Assembly (NCBI GenBank): GCA_026003195.1
Contig: BPGU01000002.1
Location: forward strand, 124,001 to 188,000
Reading direction: 5' to 3'
DNA: 64,000 nucleotides
Source of the DNA: Armatimonadota bacterium
Lineage (GTDB): Bacteria; Armatimonadota; HRBIN16
Part shown: positions 19,487-29,100 of the stretch, piece by piece
Position numbering within the stretch: position 1 is the stretch's first letter
How the letters are laid out: each line of letters starts with the position of its first letter
Made by a program: the position numbers and the translations under genes
Notes under the pieces: generated by a model
Database searches by the model: none
What the model saw: only the letters and a program-made list of their open reading frames with translations
What the model was told of the DNA's origin: nothing

Positions 19487-20407
19487 TTGCGTTCCCCAAC
19501 CGGAACGCGGTATGATGTGATTGATGGTCTCGGTCACACCCGATTGCTCCTTGACAGTTCAGGTGGTATCACCGACCGCTACAGTTACGACGCCTGGGGC
19601 AACCCGATAGAGCAGGTCGGCACCACCTTCAACCCCTTCCGCTGGAACGGGGCAGCGGGTTATGAATGGACGCCCGCCACAGGCTTATACCACGTCGGCG
19701 CCCGCGAGTACGACCCGCGCACAGGTAGGTGGCTGCAAAGAGACCCGATTGATGTTGCAGGGGGACATCCCAACCTCTACCTTTATTGCCTGAATAACCC
19801 CGTCCACATCGCCGACCCTGATGGAATGTTCGTGCCTGTGCTGGCAGGGGTGAGCGCGGGCGCGGTGTTTGGAGGCATTATAGGCGGGGTGACCGCCTGG
19901 GTGTCTGGTGAGAACATCTGGCATGGTGCGTTGCGCGGGGCAGTGATTGGCGCGGCAGGCGTGCTGGGCGGGGTGGCAGGCGCTAGTTTGGCAGGCACTC
20001 TGGGCGTTGGGGGCACAGCCGGTGCGGTGTTTGGTGGTGCGTTAGCTGGGGCGGGCAGCGACCTTGCGGTGCAAGGGGTGTCACTGGCGTTTGGCTGGCA
20101 AAGTTGTTACCGCCCGTGCGAGACGATAGGGGCTGCAGTGCTTGGGGGGATGGGTGGTTTCATCGGAGGTGCTACGCGCCCTGCCGGTGTGAAGGTGGGG
20201 CAGTATCTGATGAAGATAGAGCAGTTCCGCAGCGGCGGTGGCGGCTTGAACGTATATGCCCCACCTTACAAGGTTCGCAACACCATATTTGGGCTGCATT
20301 GGCAGGCGTGGTTTGTGAAAGGTCAGCGGATGGGCGGTATCCGAAAGCTACATTACCACCGCCTACCCAACCCGGATTTGCATCGTCCTTGGCAAGGAGG
20401 TTGGTAA
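19487..20407 (+). pseudogene. Displaced Rhs C-terminal tip 1 (RHS core end plus candidate toxin domain)
   Basis: The frame opens without a proper start (TTG 19487, stop upstream at about 19472). It begins with the end of an Rhs core: YDVIDGLGHTRLLLDSSGGI, GAREYDPRTGRWLQRDPID and a DPNLY-like stretch ending VHIADPDG. This marks the usual junction between core and variable tip. A Gly/Ala-rich hydrophobic stretch (about residues 115-220) follows, then a C-terminal domain of about 75 residues with GGGGLNVYAPPYK, IFGLHWQAW and LHYHRLPNPDLHRPW; several His residues suggest a nuclease, but no family is assigned. It is followed after three bases by a candidate immunity gene. It is a fragment rather than a whole gene, and may need recombination into a full rhs to be made. 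Confidence 0.72.
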
Positions 20408-20410
20408 ATT

Positions 20411-20773
20411 ATGGAGGAGCAGAAGCCCGTATATCCATTCACCATCATCTACAGAGACGGTAGTCAGTTTGAGATGAAGGATGAAGAAGTTGTTAGTCTC
20501 TGGGGCGAATTCGATCCCTATTTCTACAGTGACGACTTAGAGGAGAGGCAGCGGCTGGGGATTGTCAAGATAGTGGATGCGCTGGGGCGCCCGGTTCGGC
20601 TCAGCGTGGAGTTGACGGACGTGGTAGTCTGTGAACTGGCGGAGGAGGGGTATTACGATGTGCCTGCCCAGGAGGAGACGCCAGAACAGGCACGCCTGCG
20701 CGACCAGCATATTAGTCGGCACCGTCCTTGGGAGCGCCGTAAGAGTGACCGTCGCTTTTGGGATAGATTTTGA
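20411..20773 (+). CDS. Candidate immunity protein 1
   Basis: 120 residues, acidic, cytoplasmic (no signal or membrane segment), beginning MEEQKPVYPFTIIYRDGSQF. The ATG follows the displaced toxin tip after three bases with AAGGAGG nearby, the arrangement of Rhs toxin/immunity pairs. The C-terminus is very basic (RHRPWERRKSDRRFWDRF). No family is recognised; the immunity role is inferred from position only. Confidence 0.6.
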   Translation: MEEQKPVYPFTIIYRDGSQFEMKDEEVVSLWGEFDPYFYSDDLEERQRLGIVKIVDALGRPVRLSVELTDVVVCELAEEGYYDVPAQEETPEQARLRDQHISRHRPWERRKSDRRFWDRF

Positions 20774-20805
20774 AATAGCGAAATGACGGCTGCGTGGGGG
20801 CATAG

Positions 20806-21492
20806 GGGTACGATCCTCACACAGCCTGCAGTCGTCCAAAAGACCCGACAGACGTCGCCAGTGGCGACCCGAACCTGTATCGGTATTGTGGGAATGACCC
20901 CGTCAACCAAGTAGACCCAGACGGCACCGACTGTGACTACCGCAGAGTGCTGGATCTAGCAGGGTTTATCCCTGGGATCGGGGATGTCGCCGATGCCATC
21001 AACGCGATTGGCTATGCGTTAGAGGGCGATTGGGTCAACGCAGGCATTTCGGCGGCTTCGGTAGTCGGGGCAGATTGGCTCAAAGCCGGTCGGCTGGCAA
21101 AGCGGGTCGTGCAGGAGGTGGTGGAGGAAGGAGCGGAGCAGGTTGCGAAACGGGAAGCTAAGAACGCCCTGCAGCAACAGGGGAAGAAACAGGCGGACAG
21201 GAAGAATAGGTCCAAGCCATCTGCTCGCCCTAAAGTTCCTGAAGAGGCTAAAGAAACATTAGAGTACCTAAAGACCCACAACTGGGCTCCCCCTCGGGGC
21301 TATAAAGGGGGTAGAGTTTTTCAGAACAGGGAAGGCAAGCTACCTGCTTGTGGGAATTATCGCGAGTATGATATTCACCCTTATGTAAAGGGGCAAAATC
21401 GTGGGACTGAGCGTATTGTGGTGGATATAAACACGGGACGCGCATGGTATACTCCCGATCACTACGAAACCTTCATAGAGATCAAGAAGTGA
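20806..21492 (+). pseudogene. Displaced Rhs tip 2 with barnase-type ribonuclease domain
   Basis: The open frame begins after a stop at 20803-20805 with a degraded core end (YDPHTA...DPTDVASGDPNLYRYCGNDPVN), then a linker of the IPGIGDVADAI type, and ends with a microbial ribonuclease domain: GGRVFQNREGKLP, CGNYREYDI, NRGTERIVVD and TPDHYETF. These align with barnase around its catalytic Glu (READI), Arg and His (DHYQTF), all retained here. The domain would cleave RNA in a target cell. The only likely starts are an internal GTG at 20947 or none, so it is a tip without its delivery body. The gene directly after it is barstar-like. Confidence 0.85.
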
Positions 21493-21510
21493 ATGGTAGG
21501 TGATGTTGGC

Positions 21511-22035
21511 ATGGCTTGCGAAAGCTTTGTTAAGATACTGACAAGTGCCTCGCCTCCTTGGCTTCACTTGGTGGTTTGTCAGGCTCAAACAATAACCGAA
21601 TGGTTGGCTTACCAAGTTCGCGAGCAAGAAAGTTTTTATCAGATGGTGATACGTATCTTGCACGGGAATAAATGCACAACGAAACGGTCCCTCTTGAGGG
21701 AGTTTGCAAGGGTCTTGGAATTTCCACCTTACTTTGGGCATAACTGGGATGCTCTGGATGAATGTTTATCTGATTTGGCAGATTGGCTCCCTGCAAAGGG
21801 TTATGTTCTAGTGTTCTTGAATAGCGATCAATTATTAGCAGGTTCAGAGGAAGATTTTAGAATCTTGATTGAAGTCTCACAAACAGCCGCAGGGGAGTGG
21901 GCAAGCCGTCAACCACCAGTTCCGTTTCACGCCATTTTGCAATGTCTTCCCAGCGCAAAAGATCGCATGTTAGCTAGGCTGCGAACTACAGGAGTGAGTT
22001 TTTCTTTTTGGGATTGTGCCTATGAAAGAATCTAG
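21511..22035 (+). CDS. Barstar-family immunity protein
   Basis: 174 residues from ATG 21511, which has AGGTGA seven bases upstream; ATG 21493 directly after the toxin stop is an alternative. The middle carries LLREFARVLEFPPYFGHNWDALDECLSDLADWL (given here by its parts LEFPPYFG and NWDALDECL), matching the barnase-binding helix and loop of barstar, where Asp35 is kept and Asp39 is replaced by Glu. About 60 extra N-terminal residues are not part of the usual barstar. Its place directly after a barnase-like toxin makes the inhibitor role very likely. Confidence 0.85.
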   Translation: MACESFVKILTSASPPWLHLVVCQAQTITEWLAYQVREQESFYQMVIRILHGNKCTTKRSLLREFARVLEFPPYFGHNWDALDECLSDLADWLPAKGYVLVFLNSDQLLAGSEEDFRILIEVSQTAAGEWASRQPPVPFHAILQCLPSAKDRMLARLRTTGVSFSFWDCAYERI

Positions 22036-22099
22036 CTGGTTTTGGTTCCCTTTGGGCTCTTATGTTGCGATGGATTAGCAGGTAGTGAAGGTACCTGAA

Positions 22100-22896
22100 A
22101 TCGAGCAGCCATTTCGCTGAAACGGCGCATACGGGTACGCATACATCCCAGCGACAGGTTTATACCATGTCGGCGCCCGGGAGTATGACCCCCGCACGGC
22201 AAGGTGGCTGCAGAGAGACCCGATAGACGCTTCTTCAGGCGACCCGAACCTGTATCGGTATGCAGGGAATGACCCGGTCAATATGACAGATGATGGGGGG
22301 ACCGATTGGTTCAAGAAGACGGAGGATGGAATATGGATAGAGCCTTTCCTCTTCAACAGTGAGGTTGTATCAGAGGGTCTCAAGACTGGATTGGCGGCAG
22401 TTGGAAGTGCCTTCACCTTTGGCTGGTGGGATGGAGGGGTTTATAAAGATCAGGTTGGTTTTGAAGCCAGCACTTTCTTCGCTGAGGTGGGTCGTGATTG
22501 TTTAATTACCGCGGCGACTTTGGGGCTGGGGGGACGCCTATGCCTCCTGGCGTGCAGGGAGACAGGTTCAGACTGCTGCGAATAGGGCAGTGGCTACTGT
22601 TGGTTCAGGGCGTGGTCCTGCACATGGGACACGAGTGCATACTGAGTTCGCAAAGCAGGTGCAGCAAATCTCTAAGGGAAAATTGGAGACAGAAGTCGCC
22701 TATAGGAATGGTGTTCGAGTCAATCGAAACACCCCTGGTTCCATCCGTGTTGATGTCGTGAGAGGCAATCCCCAAAAACCAAAGGAAATAGAAGACAGGG
22801 AGTGCGCGTTTGACGTCCGAACGGATTGAGCAGATACGACGGCATCTGCCCAAAGGTTGCGAAAATATCCCTATTCGGGAGGTACGACCAAGATGA
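22100..22896 (+). pseudogene. Displaced Rhs tip 3, damaged nuclease-like toxin
   Basis: Core remnant PFR-stop-NGAYGYAYIPATGLYHV (TGG changed to TGA), GAREYDPRTARWLQRDPID and NLYRYAGNDPVN lead into a linker (SEVVSEGLKTGLAAVGSAFTF). At a G6 run (22528-22533) the frame is off by one; one G fewer restores GDAYASWRAGRQVQTAANRA. The toxin follows: GSGRGPAHGTRVHTEFAKQV and NTPGSIRVDVVRG. At about 22790 the expected IYDLKTG motif is reduced: I is followed directly by KTGSARLTSERIEQI in another frame, consistent with loss of eight bases. The true end (REVRPR) overlaps the immunity ATG. In this family D and K of the lost motif look catalytic (inference from a restriction-endonuclease-like pattern). Confidence 0.72.
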
Positions 22897-23618
22897 GAAC
22901 ACGGCATCTAATGCGTTTAGTCAAAGAACAGGTGCTTCCACATCTACCAGGGTTTCGCACCCATCGGTCTTTCGTTTATTCATCCCCTGTTGGAATGGTT
23001 TTGCGTGGTTTTGCTTTCACGCCATCTTATATGGATCCAGCTGCTTTCACTGTAGAGGTCTTTGCTCAGCCGTTGTATGTGCCAAGCGATTGTGTCTATT
23101 ACACCTTTGGGGATCGGCTGTCAGAGCTAAAATATCATAAGGACATCTGGTGGCGCTTGAGAGAGTTTAATCCTTCTGAAGCAAAACAAGATGTTGTAGG
23201 GATGCTACGATACATTCGCGAAGACTTTGATTTCGCTGATGTAGAGCATGCCTTCGCGAACATCCTACAGCTGATTCACGAGGTTGGCTTACCTTTCATA
23301 GAGCGTCTTTCGACACCAGGGGATTTTGTGGTGCGTGGCGCAAAGATTTCGGGAGTGCCTAATGATCCGTATGTACGAGAAGCGATTGCCTATTCAAGGG
23401 TGCTGACGGGCGACTATAAAAAAGCTGCACAGGATATGCAGAGGCTCTACCTTGTGTTGATTCGGGATATGCCTAATTACCCTTGGATGAGGGAGATAGC
23501 GGAGCGCGTTAGTCGAATGATGTCGTTACTGGAGCAGTCATCGGAGGCAGCGATGCAGCAACTGTATGAATGGCGCAAGTTTACTTTGACCCAGCTACGC
23601 CTGGAGAAGGAGATTTGA
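22893..23618 (+). CDS. Candidate immunity protein 3
   Basis: 241 residues from ATG 22893 (MRTRHLMRLVKEQVLPHL), chosen because it overlaps the ancestral toxin stop (ATGA) and has GGGAGG about ten bases upstream; a longer frame starts at 22857 inside the toxin end. The protein is cytoplasmic, mixed alpha/beta, with no signal peptide. The N-terminal half (FAFTPSYMDPAAFTVEVF) resembles DUF4304-type immunity proteins loosely. It is intact although its toxin is broken, as expected if immunity is kept under selection. Confidence 0.65.
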   Translation: MRTRHLMRLVKEQVLPHLPGFRTHRSFVYSSPVGMVLRGFAFTPSYMDPAAFTVEVFAQPLYVPSDCVYYTFGDRLSELKYHKDIWWRLREFNPSEAKQDVVGMLRYIREDFDFADVEHAFANILQLIHEVGLPFIERLSTPGDFVVRGAKISGVPNDPYVREAIAYSRVLTGDYKKAAQDMQRLYLVLIRDMPNYPWMREIAERVSRMMSLLEQSSEAAMQQLYEWRKFTLTQLRLEKEI

Positions 23619-23699
23619 AGCGCGTAGGGCAATGGCTATAGAGATGGCAAGCAGTTCTAGTATGCCTTAGCCAACAGACCCTATGTAGGACAGGACTAT

Positions 23700-24409
23700 A
23701 GGTTTGTACCATGTCGGCGCCCGGGAGTACGACCCATGCACGGCACGGTGGCTGCAGAGAGATCCGATTGACGCCGCCTCCGGCGACCCGAACCTGTATC
23801 GGTATTGCGGGAATGACCCGATTAATGCGGTAGACCCTTCGGGACTGGATTGGCTGGATGACGCCGCGAACTTCTTTGCAGGCTGGGGCAATACTCTCAC
23901 CTTTGGCTTGACGGGCACTATCCGCCGGTGGCTGGGCGTAGATGATGTGGTAGACCGATGCAGTGGATGGTACCAGGGCGGACAGGTAACAGCAGTGATG
24001 CATTCTACCCTGATAGGTGGGGGTTTGAGGGCATGCCCGAAACGCACGGTTGGCAGGACTGGCACGCCCCGACCCTGCCCGTGTATTCGTGTATGGCAGG
24101 CTTCGTGGTGTGGAGAAAGTGGAGGTCTCGCACTGGATACCGCAACGATATCGCTGGGTTCCCAAATGGTTCACGGATTCTCCTTTGAATACCAAGTATA
24201 TGTGGGCAGCGGAACATGCAAAGAACGACCCGTTTCGGTATCGTTTCTTACCTGAGGATTGGAGGAGGCAGAATCCCAAGTATCCCCTATGGAGACAGCA
24301 ATTGCACAGGATACCGAGTGCCATCAGTGGCGGTGTAGCAGGAACAATCTACGGTTGGCTAGCCGGCTGGTGGAACCATACGGTCTTCGGTGAACGGTCA
24401 TGTCTCTGA
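23700..24409 (+). pseudogene. Displaced Rhs tip 4, frameshifted toxin
   Basis: Begins GLYHVGAREYDPCTARWLQRDPID, NLYRYCGNDPINAVDPSG (core end), then a linker NFFAGWGNTLTFGLTG and WLGVDDVVDRCSGWYQGGQV, common before Rhs tips. The first frame then becomes unlike protein, while a second frame carries RVFVYGRLRGVEKVEVSHWI, TKYMWAAEHAKNDPFRYRFL and RIPSAISGG up to the stop at 24409. The shift lies between about 24029 and 24075; the C4 run at about 24068 would restore the frame if one base were removed. The toxin domain is not assigned to a family. The end overlaps the next gene by ten bases. Confidence 0.65.
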
Positions 24410-25248
24410 AGAAGTGGTTCTCTGGTTTCCTTAAGCGGGAAGTGGTCGCCCCTCTGGACAAGCGAGTGTTGGATGCAGTGCGATCGCGACTCAGTCCCGA
24501 TGCCCAAGCGATTTGGGATGAGCAGGTAAGCAGCCTGGGACGGTGCCAGGTCATTCCAGTTCTAGGCATGGAGGTGGACTACTGGTATCGGTCAGGCGAA
24601 TCGCCGCGTTCTTATCCCCACTATGAGCGAGAAGAACGTCGCTTAGCCACGGTGCGTTTCCGATGCGATGGGATAGAATACAAAGCGCGAGTGTATCTGG
24701 TGGAAGGACACCTGTTCAGCATCGAGTATAGCAAGGATGTGCGTCGCATCCGACGACGTGAGGATGTGGAGATACTTTCTGTGCAACTGCACTCGGACCC
24801 CATGCAGCCTGCAACCCCGCCTCCCGAACTGCAAGTGGTCACTGACTTGAACTCTTTGGCTCCACTCAAAGGGTGGCTCGCGGATTGGGTGGCTGAGCAC
24901 GGCGTCATGGAGATAGTCTCTCCTCTGCCCCCCAAAGAGCATGAGGCTCTGCTGCGTCAGCGCCGACTGCGCTTACCCGCTGACTATCTGGAACTGCTCG
25001 AGCAATGCGATGGCTTCTCCAGCCATGAGCACGCCGTGCTTGGCGTCGCCTCCATGTATGAGGTAAGTATCGAGGAGGAGGTGTACTGGCTACTTGCCGA
25101 GCGTGGTGGCGCATTCCTTGTTGCCAAAGAGGGAGATACCCAGCCCCGCGTCTACTACATCCACCACGAGGATGGAGTGCCTACTGAAGAGTTCACCTCC
25201 TTCCGCGAGGCGCTGCAGTACCTGCTGGCACAACCGAACTTGCCCTGA
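24400..25248 (+). CDS. Candidate immunity protein 4, SUKH/SMI1-KNR4-like C-terminal half
   Basis: 282 residues beginning MSLKKWFSGFLKREVVAPLD, start overlapping the toxin stop by ten bases (coupled translation). The N-terminal half is basic and unassigned. The C-terminal half (about residues 185-275) has RLPADYLELLEQCDGF, then FTSFREALQYLL at the end, the pattern of SUKH (SMI1/KNR4) domains, a superfamily known for immunity to polymorphic toxins. It is intact while its toxin is shifted. Confidence 0.7.
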   Translation: MSLKKWFSGFLKREVVAPLDKRVLDAVRSRLSPDAQAIWDEQVSSLGRCQVIPVLGMEVDYWYRSGESPRSYPHYEREERRLATVRFRCDGIEYKARVYLVEGHLFSIEYSKDVRRIRRREDVEILSVQLHSDPMQPATPPPELQVVTDLNSLAPLKGWLADWVAEHGVMEIVSPLPPKEHEALLRQRRLRLPADYLELLEQCDGFSSHEHAVLGVASMYEVSIEEEVYWLLAERGGAFLVAKEGDTQPRVYYIHHEDGVPTEEFTSFREALQYLLAQPNLP

Positions 25249-25300
25249 TGGTTGTCAGCAGAGATGCCCATACGGTATGATAGAGACAGGGGAGGTGATG

Positions 25301-25555
25301 ATGGTGACCATCCGCGTGCGCTTTCACAAGGGAGTGTTCATTCCCGAAGAGCCTGTTGACGTGCCTGAGGGACAGGCAGGAGTGGTCATGGTAGAAACGC
25401 CCACAGAGGAGAAGGTAGATGACGCCACCGAACAGGCTTGGCAAGAGCTGTTGTCGCTGGTGGAGCGGTATGGGCTACAGACAGGGATATCAGATTTAGC
25501 CCAGCACCATGACTACTATCTGTACGGAACCCTACGTGACGAGGCGCCTCAGTGA
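25301..25555 (+). CDS. Antitoxin of a VapBC-type pair (DUF104/AF2212-like)
   Basis: 84 residues beginning [20 protein letters not shown], the DUF104 antitoxin pattern (short beta N-terminus ending VPEGQ). GGAGGTG precedes the ATG at 25301; ATG 25298 is equivalent. The C-terminal half ([20 protein letters not shown]) would wrap the toxin. It overlaps the GTG of a PIN-domain toxin that is cut short after about 20 codons, so the antitoxin now stands alone. Confidence 0.72.
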   Translation: MVTIRVRFHKGVFIPEEPVDVPEGQAGVVMVETPTEEKVDDATEQAWQELLSLVERYGLQTGISDLAQHHDYYLYGTLRDEAPQ

Positions 25556-25656
25556 AGGTGTTTGTAGACACAGTAGCGTGGATCGCTCTGGTCAATCGGG
25601 ACGACAACCTGTGTCCACAACTTGAACGGATATCCCAACGTGTCGGGCTTTTGTAG
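25552..25656 (+). pseudogene. VapC-like PIN toxin, truncated at an IS junction
   Basis: GTG 25552 overlaps the antitoxin stop. The first 20 codons ([20 protein letters not shown]) are the start of a PIN-domain ribonuclease, with the first catalytic Asp in FVDT. From 25612 the bases instead encode, on the other strand, an IS630 transposase segment, and the PIN frame ends at 25656 after 34 residues. The catalytic site is incomplete, so it is not functional. Confidence 0.75.
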
Positions 25657-25966
25657 CGCCAGACTTATCAAAGCACTGCGCACTGCTTGGCTGTGCACCG
25701 GTCTGCGACCACTGCGCTTCTTGTCTTGCAGACCTGCCAACCCCCTCCTCGTTGAAGCGTCGCACCCCAAAAACACCCGTGGTCGGGCTGCGAAAGCCGA
25801 CCCGCTTTGCCGCTTCGCAAGCATACAGTTCCGGATGATCCATCATCAAGGCGATGAGGCGGGCGCGCTGCACCAGGCGGAACGGTTGAATGCGCGAAGC
25901 TGCCAATCGTCGGATTTGGGCTCTCTCTTCGGTGGTCAATGGGCGTAGTTTGACTGGTTTTCGCAT
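25612..25966 (-). mobile_element. IS630-family transposase, N-terminal fragment with frameshift
   Basis: From ATG 25966 (GGAGG upstream) the frame reads [20 protein letters not shown] and [11 protein letters not shown]-like helix-turn-helix sequence up to RRFNEEG. There a G5 run (expected G4) shifts the frame; the other frame continues [18 protein letters not shown] to [10 protein letters not shown], typical of the N-terminal half of IS630-type transposases. It stops at the vapC junction near 25611; the DDE catalytic part is absent. The 200 bases on the right (25967-26169) show a TATAAT-like element and no gene; terminal inverted repeats were not found. Confidence 0.7.
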
Positions 25967-26169
25967 CTCTTTCTCCTCCTCAAGTATGAGGAGATTATAC
26001 CAGCTTCTTAACGAGAAAACCACTAAGCGGGGGCGCAGAAACTCCAGATACATGTTATCGCCGTATAGGATTGTATTACCCCACAGTTGCATAAGCGTAG
26101 TATACCAGAAGCGGGTTGTCGAGATCGGCGTTCTTAGGCATGAGCGCCGCGGCAGGCATCTCAAGGGCA

Positions 26170-26192
26170 TGGGCGAGGTTAGCCCTCGCCCA
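26170..26192 (-). terminator. Hairpin across the stop codon of the czcA-like gene
   Basis: TGGGCGAGG, five bases (TTAGC), CCTCGCCCA: a perfect 9-base GC-rich stem that includes the last codons and stop of the pump gene. No T run follows, so it may stabilise the mRNA end rather than terminate alone. Confidence 0.45.
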
Positions 26193-29100
26193 TTACTGTT
26201 TGGAGTCGCCGCTGGGTGCGCGCTTCTAGGTAGCCTTCAATCCAGGCGTAGAGGGTGGGCAGGACGATGAGCGTAAGCAGGGTGCTGGTGATGAGTCCGC
26301 CGATGACGACAGTGGCAAGGGGGCGTTGCACCTCGGCGCCCATCCCGTGGGAGGTCGCCATCGGCAGGAACCCGAAGCTGGCGACGGCGGCGGTCATCAA
26401 CACGGGGCGCATGCGTTGCCGTGCGCCTTCCAGCACCGCCTCACGACAGGTCACCCCACGCTGGCGCAGCTGGTTAATGGCGCTTATCATCACCAGTCCA
26501 TTCAGCACGGCGATCCCGCCCAGCGCGATGAAACCGACGCCTGCCGACATCGAGAAGGGCATATGGCGCACCAGCAGCGCGAGGATACCCCCCGTCAGCG
26601 CGAAGGGAATAGCCGTGAAGACCATCAGCGCATAGCGGAGATTGCCCAGCGCGAGAACGAGCAAGAGCAAGATGGCGCCGAAAGTGGCAGGCACGACAAT
26701 CCCCAGCCGCGCGCGTCCCGATACCAGATGCTCATACGCGCCGCCGTACTCAATCCAGTAACCGACAGGCAGTTGCAGTTTCTGTAATCGCTTATGCGCG
26801 TCTTCCGCCACCGAGCCTAAGTCGCGCCCGCGTGCATTCGCCAGCACCAGTACACGCCGCTGACCGTTCTCACGGTTGATGCGCACCGGTCCTTCCACTA
26901 CCTGAATTTGCGCCAACAAGCGCAGCGGTACGCGCACGCCGCTGGGCGTGGGGATCAGGAGCCTGCCAATCGCGTCGGGGGTAGCGCGATACTCTTTGCG
27001 CAGGCGAAGCGCGACCTCGATCTTCTGGTTGCCCTGCACCACGCTGGTCGCCACTTTGCCAGCCAGCGCCGCCTCCAGCGCGTTCATCACATCTTGCGCA
27101 TGGACGCCGTAGCGTGCAATCCGCTCGCGGTCTAACACGATTTGTAGCTGGGGCAAGCCCTCCATCGTCTCCATCGATACATCGACCGCGCCCGGAATCT
27201 GGCGCAGAATCGCCTCTACCTGTCGCCCGATACGGTTCAGCTCGTCCAAGTCGGGTCCGAAAATCTTCACCGCCAAGTCGGCGCGTACGCCCAGCCCCTC
27301 GATCATCTCGTCCATGCGCATCTTAATCGGTTGGGTGAACCCGACCGACAGTCCGGGCATTTGGGCGATGATTTCCGAGAGTTGCTCCACCAGTTGCTCT
27401 TTGGTGCGCGCGCGTTTCCAACGTTCGGGCGGGTGGAGTTCGATCATAATATCCACCTGGTTGTTCAGCATCGGGTCGGTGGCGGCTTCGGGGCGACCGA
27501 TGCGCGTGAAGATATGCGCGATTTCGTGGGGAAACTCCTTTCGGAGCCGTTGTTCCAGCCGACCTGAGAGTTGCACCACTTCCTCCAGCGAGGTGTCTGG
27601 GGGGTAGAACCCGGAGATGGCGATATTACCCTCATTCAGTTCGGGTACGAACACGCTTCCCAGTCGCGCGAATAGGCTGAAGCAGACCGCCACGAACACC
27701 AGCGCAAGGCTCAGAGTGAAGGCGCGGCGGTCTAAATGCCAGCGCAGGGCGCGTTCATAGAGATGCGCCAATCGTTCCAGCAGGCGGTTCTCGCGTTCCA
27801 CCTGCGGTTTGAGGAACTGGGCGCAGAGCGCGGGCACGACCGTCAGCGAGAGGAGCATCGCGCCCAGCAACGCAAAAATCACGGTCAGCCCCATCGGGCG
27901 GAACATCTTGCCCTCCACCCCTGCCAGCGTCAGGATGGGCACATACGCGCCGATGATAATAAACACGCCGAACAGGGCGGGGCGAATCACCTCCACCGTG
28001 CTGTCATGCACTAACCGCTCTAACTCGTCGCGGGTCAGCGGTGTGGAGGCAGCGCGGACCGCCTCCGAGAGGCGTCGCACCGTGTTCTCCACAATAATCA
28101 CCGCGCCGTCCACAATCAAGCCGAAGTCGATTGCGCCCAAACTCATCAGGTTCGCCGACACATCGAACAGGCGCATTCCCAACACTGCGAACAGCATCGA
28201 GAGCGGGATCACGCTGCTCACGATGAGCCCCGCACGCAGTTGCAACAGGAACAGAAACAGCATCACGATGACCAGCAGCCCGCCCTCCGTCAGGTTGCGC
28301 AGGACGGTACGGAGTGTGCCGTTCACCAGTTTCGAGCGGTCTAAGTGGGGGACGAGCTTGGTGCCTGCGGGCAGCGATTTTTCGATGGCGAGCAGTTTGT
28401 CTTTCACGCGCTGTACCACGACGCGCCCGTTCTCGCCGATGAGCAGCAAACTCAGCACATAGACCTGCTCGCCCACGCTGTTTTGGGTCACTGCGCCGTA
28501 GCGCACGGCGGGCGCTTCTTTGACTTGGGCGACCTGTTCCAGCATCACGGGCACGCCGTCTTGAGCTGTAATCACAATCTTGCGGATATCGTCCAGCGAG
28601 GTGATTTGTCCGACGCCGCGTACCATCGCCTGCTGTGCGCCGCGCACAATGTACGCTCCGCCGGCGTTCTGGTTGTTGGTCTCCAGCGCTTCCATCACAT
28701 CGCGCAGGCTCAAACCGTAGGATTCGAGGCGTTTCGGGTCCACCTCCACGAGATACTGGCGCGTTTCACCGCCCCAGCGCGTCACCTCCGCTAAGCCGGG
28801 CACGGTGAGCAGTTGCGGTCGGATGACCCAGTCCGCCAAGGCAGCGCGCTCCATCAGGCTCAGGTTCGGGTTGCGTACCTCGATGTGCGCCAGTTCGCCC
28901 AGCCCCGTGCTGACGGGTCCCATCTCGGCGCGGACACCAGGCGGGAGTTCTGTTTGGATCGCTTGGAGACGCTCGCTGACTAACTGCCGAGCGAAATAGA
29001 GGTTCACCGAGTCTTCGAACACCACGGTCACCTGTGATAGCCCGAACATCGAGGTGGAGCGCGTCTCTTTCAGATACGGCAGCCCTGCCAGTCCCAGCTC

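Noticed and set aside
24050-24409. Independent small gene within Rhs tip 4
   Set aside because: Its TTG start has no ribosome site and its sequence continues the toxin after a frameshift, so it is part of the damaged tip.
25592-26170. A complete transposase gene of 192 codons
   Set aside because: Only the part from ATG 25966 resembles IS630 N-termini; the frame then shifts and the catalytic DDE half is absent.
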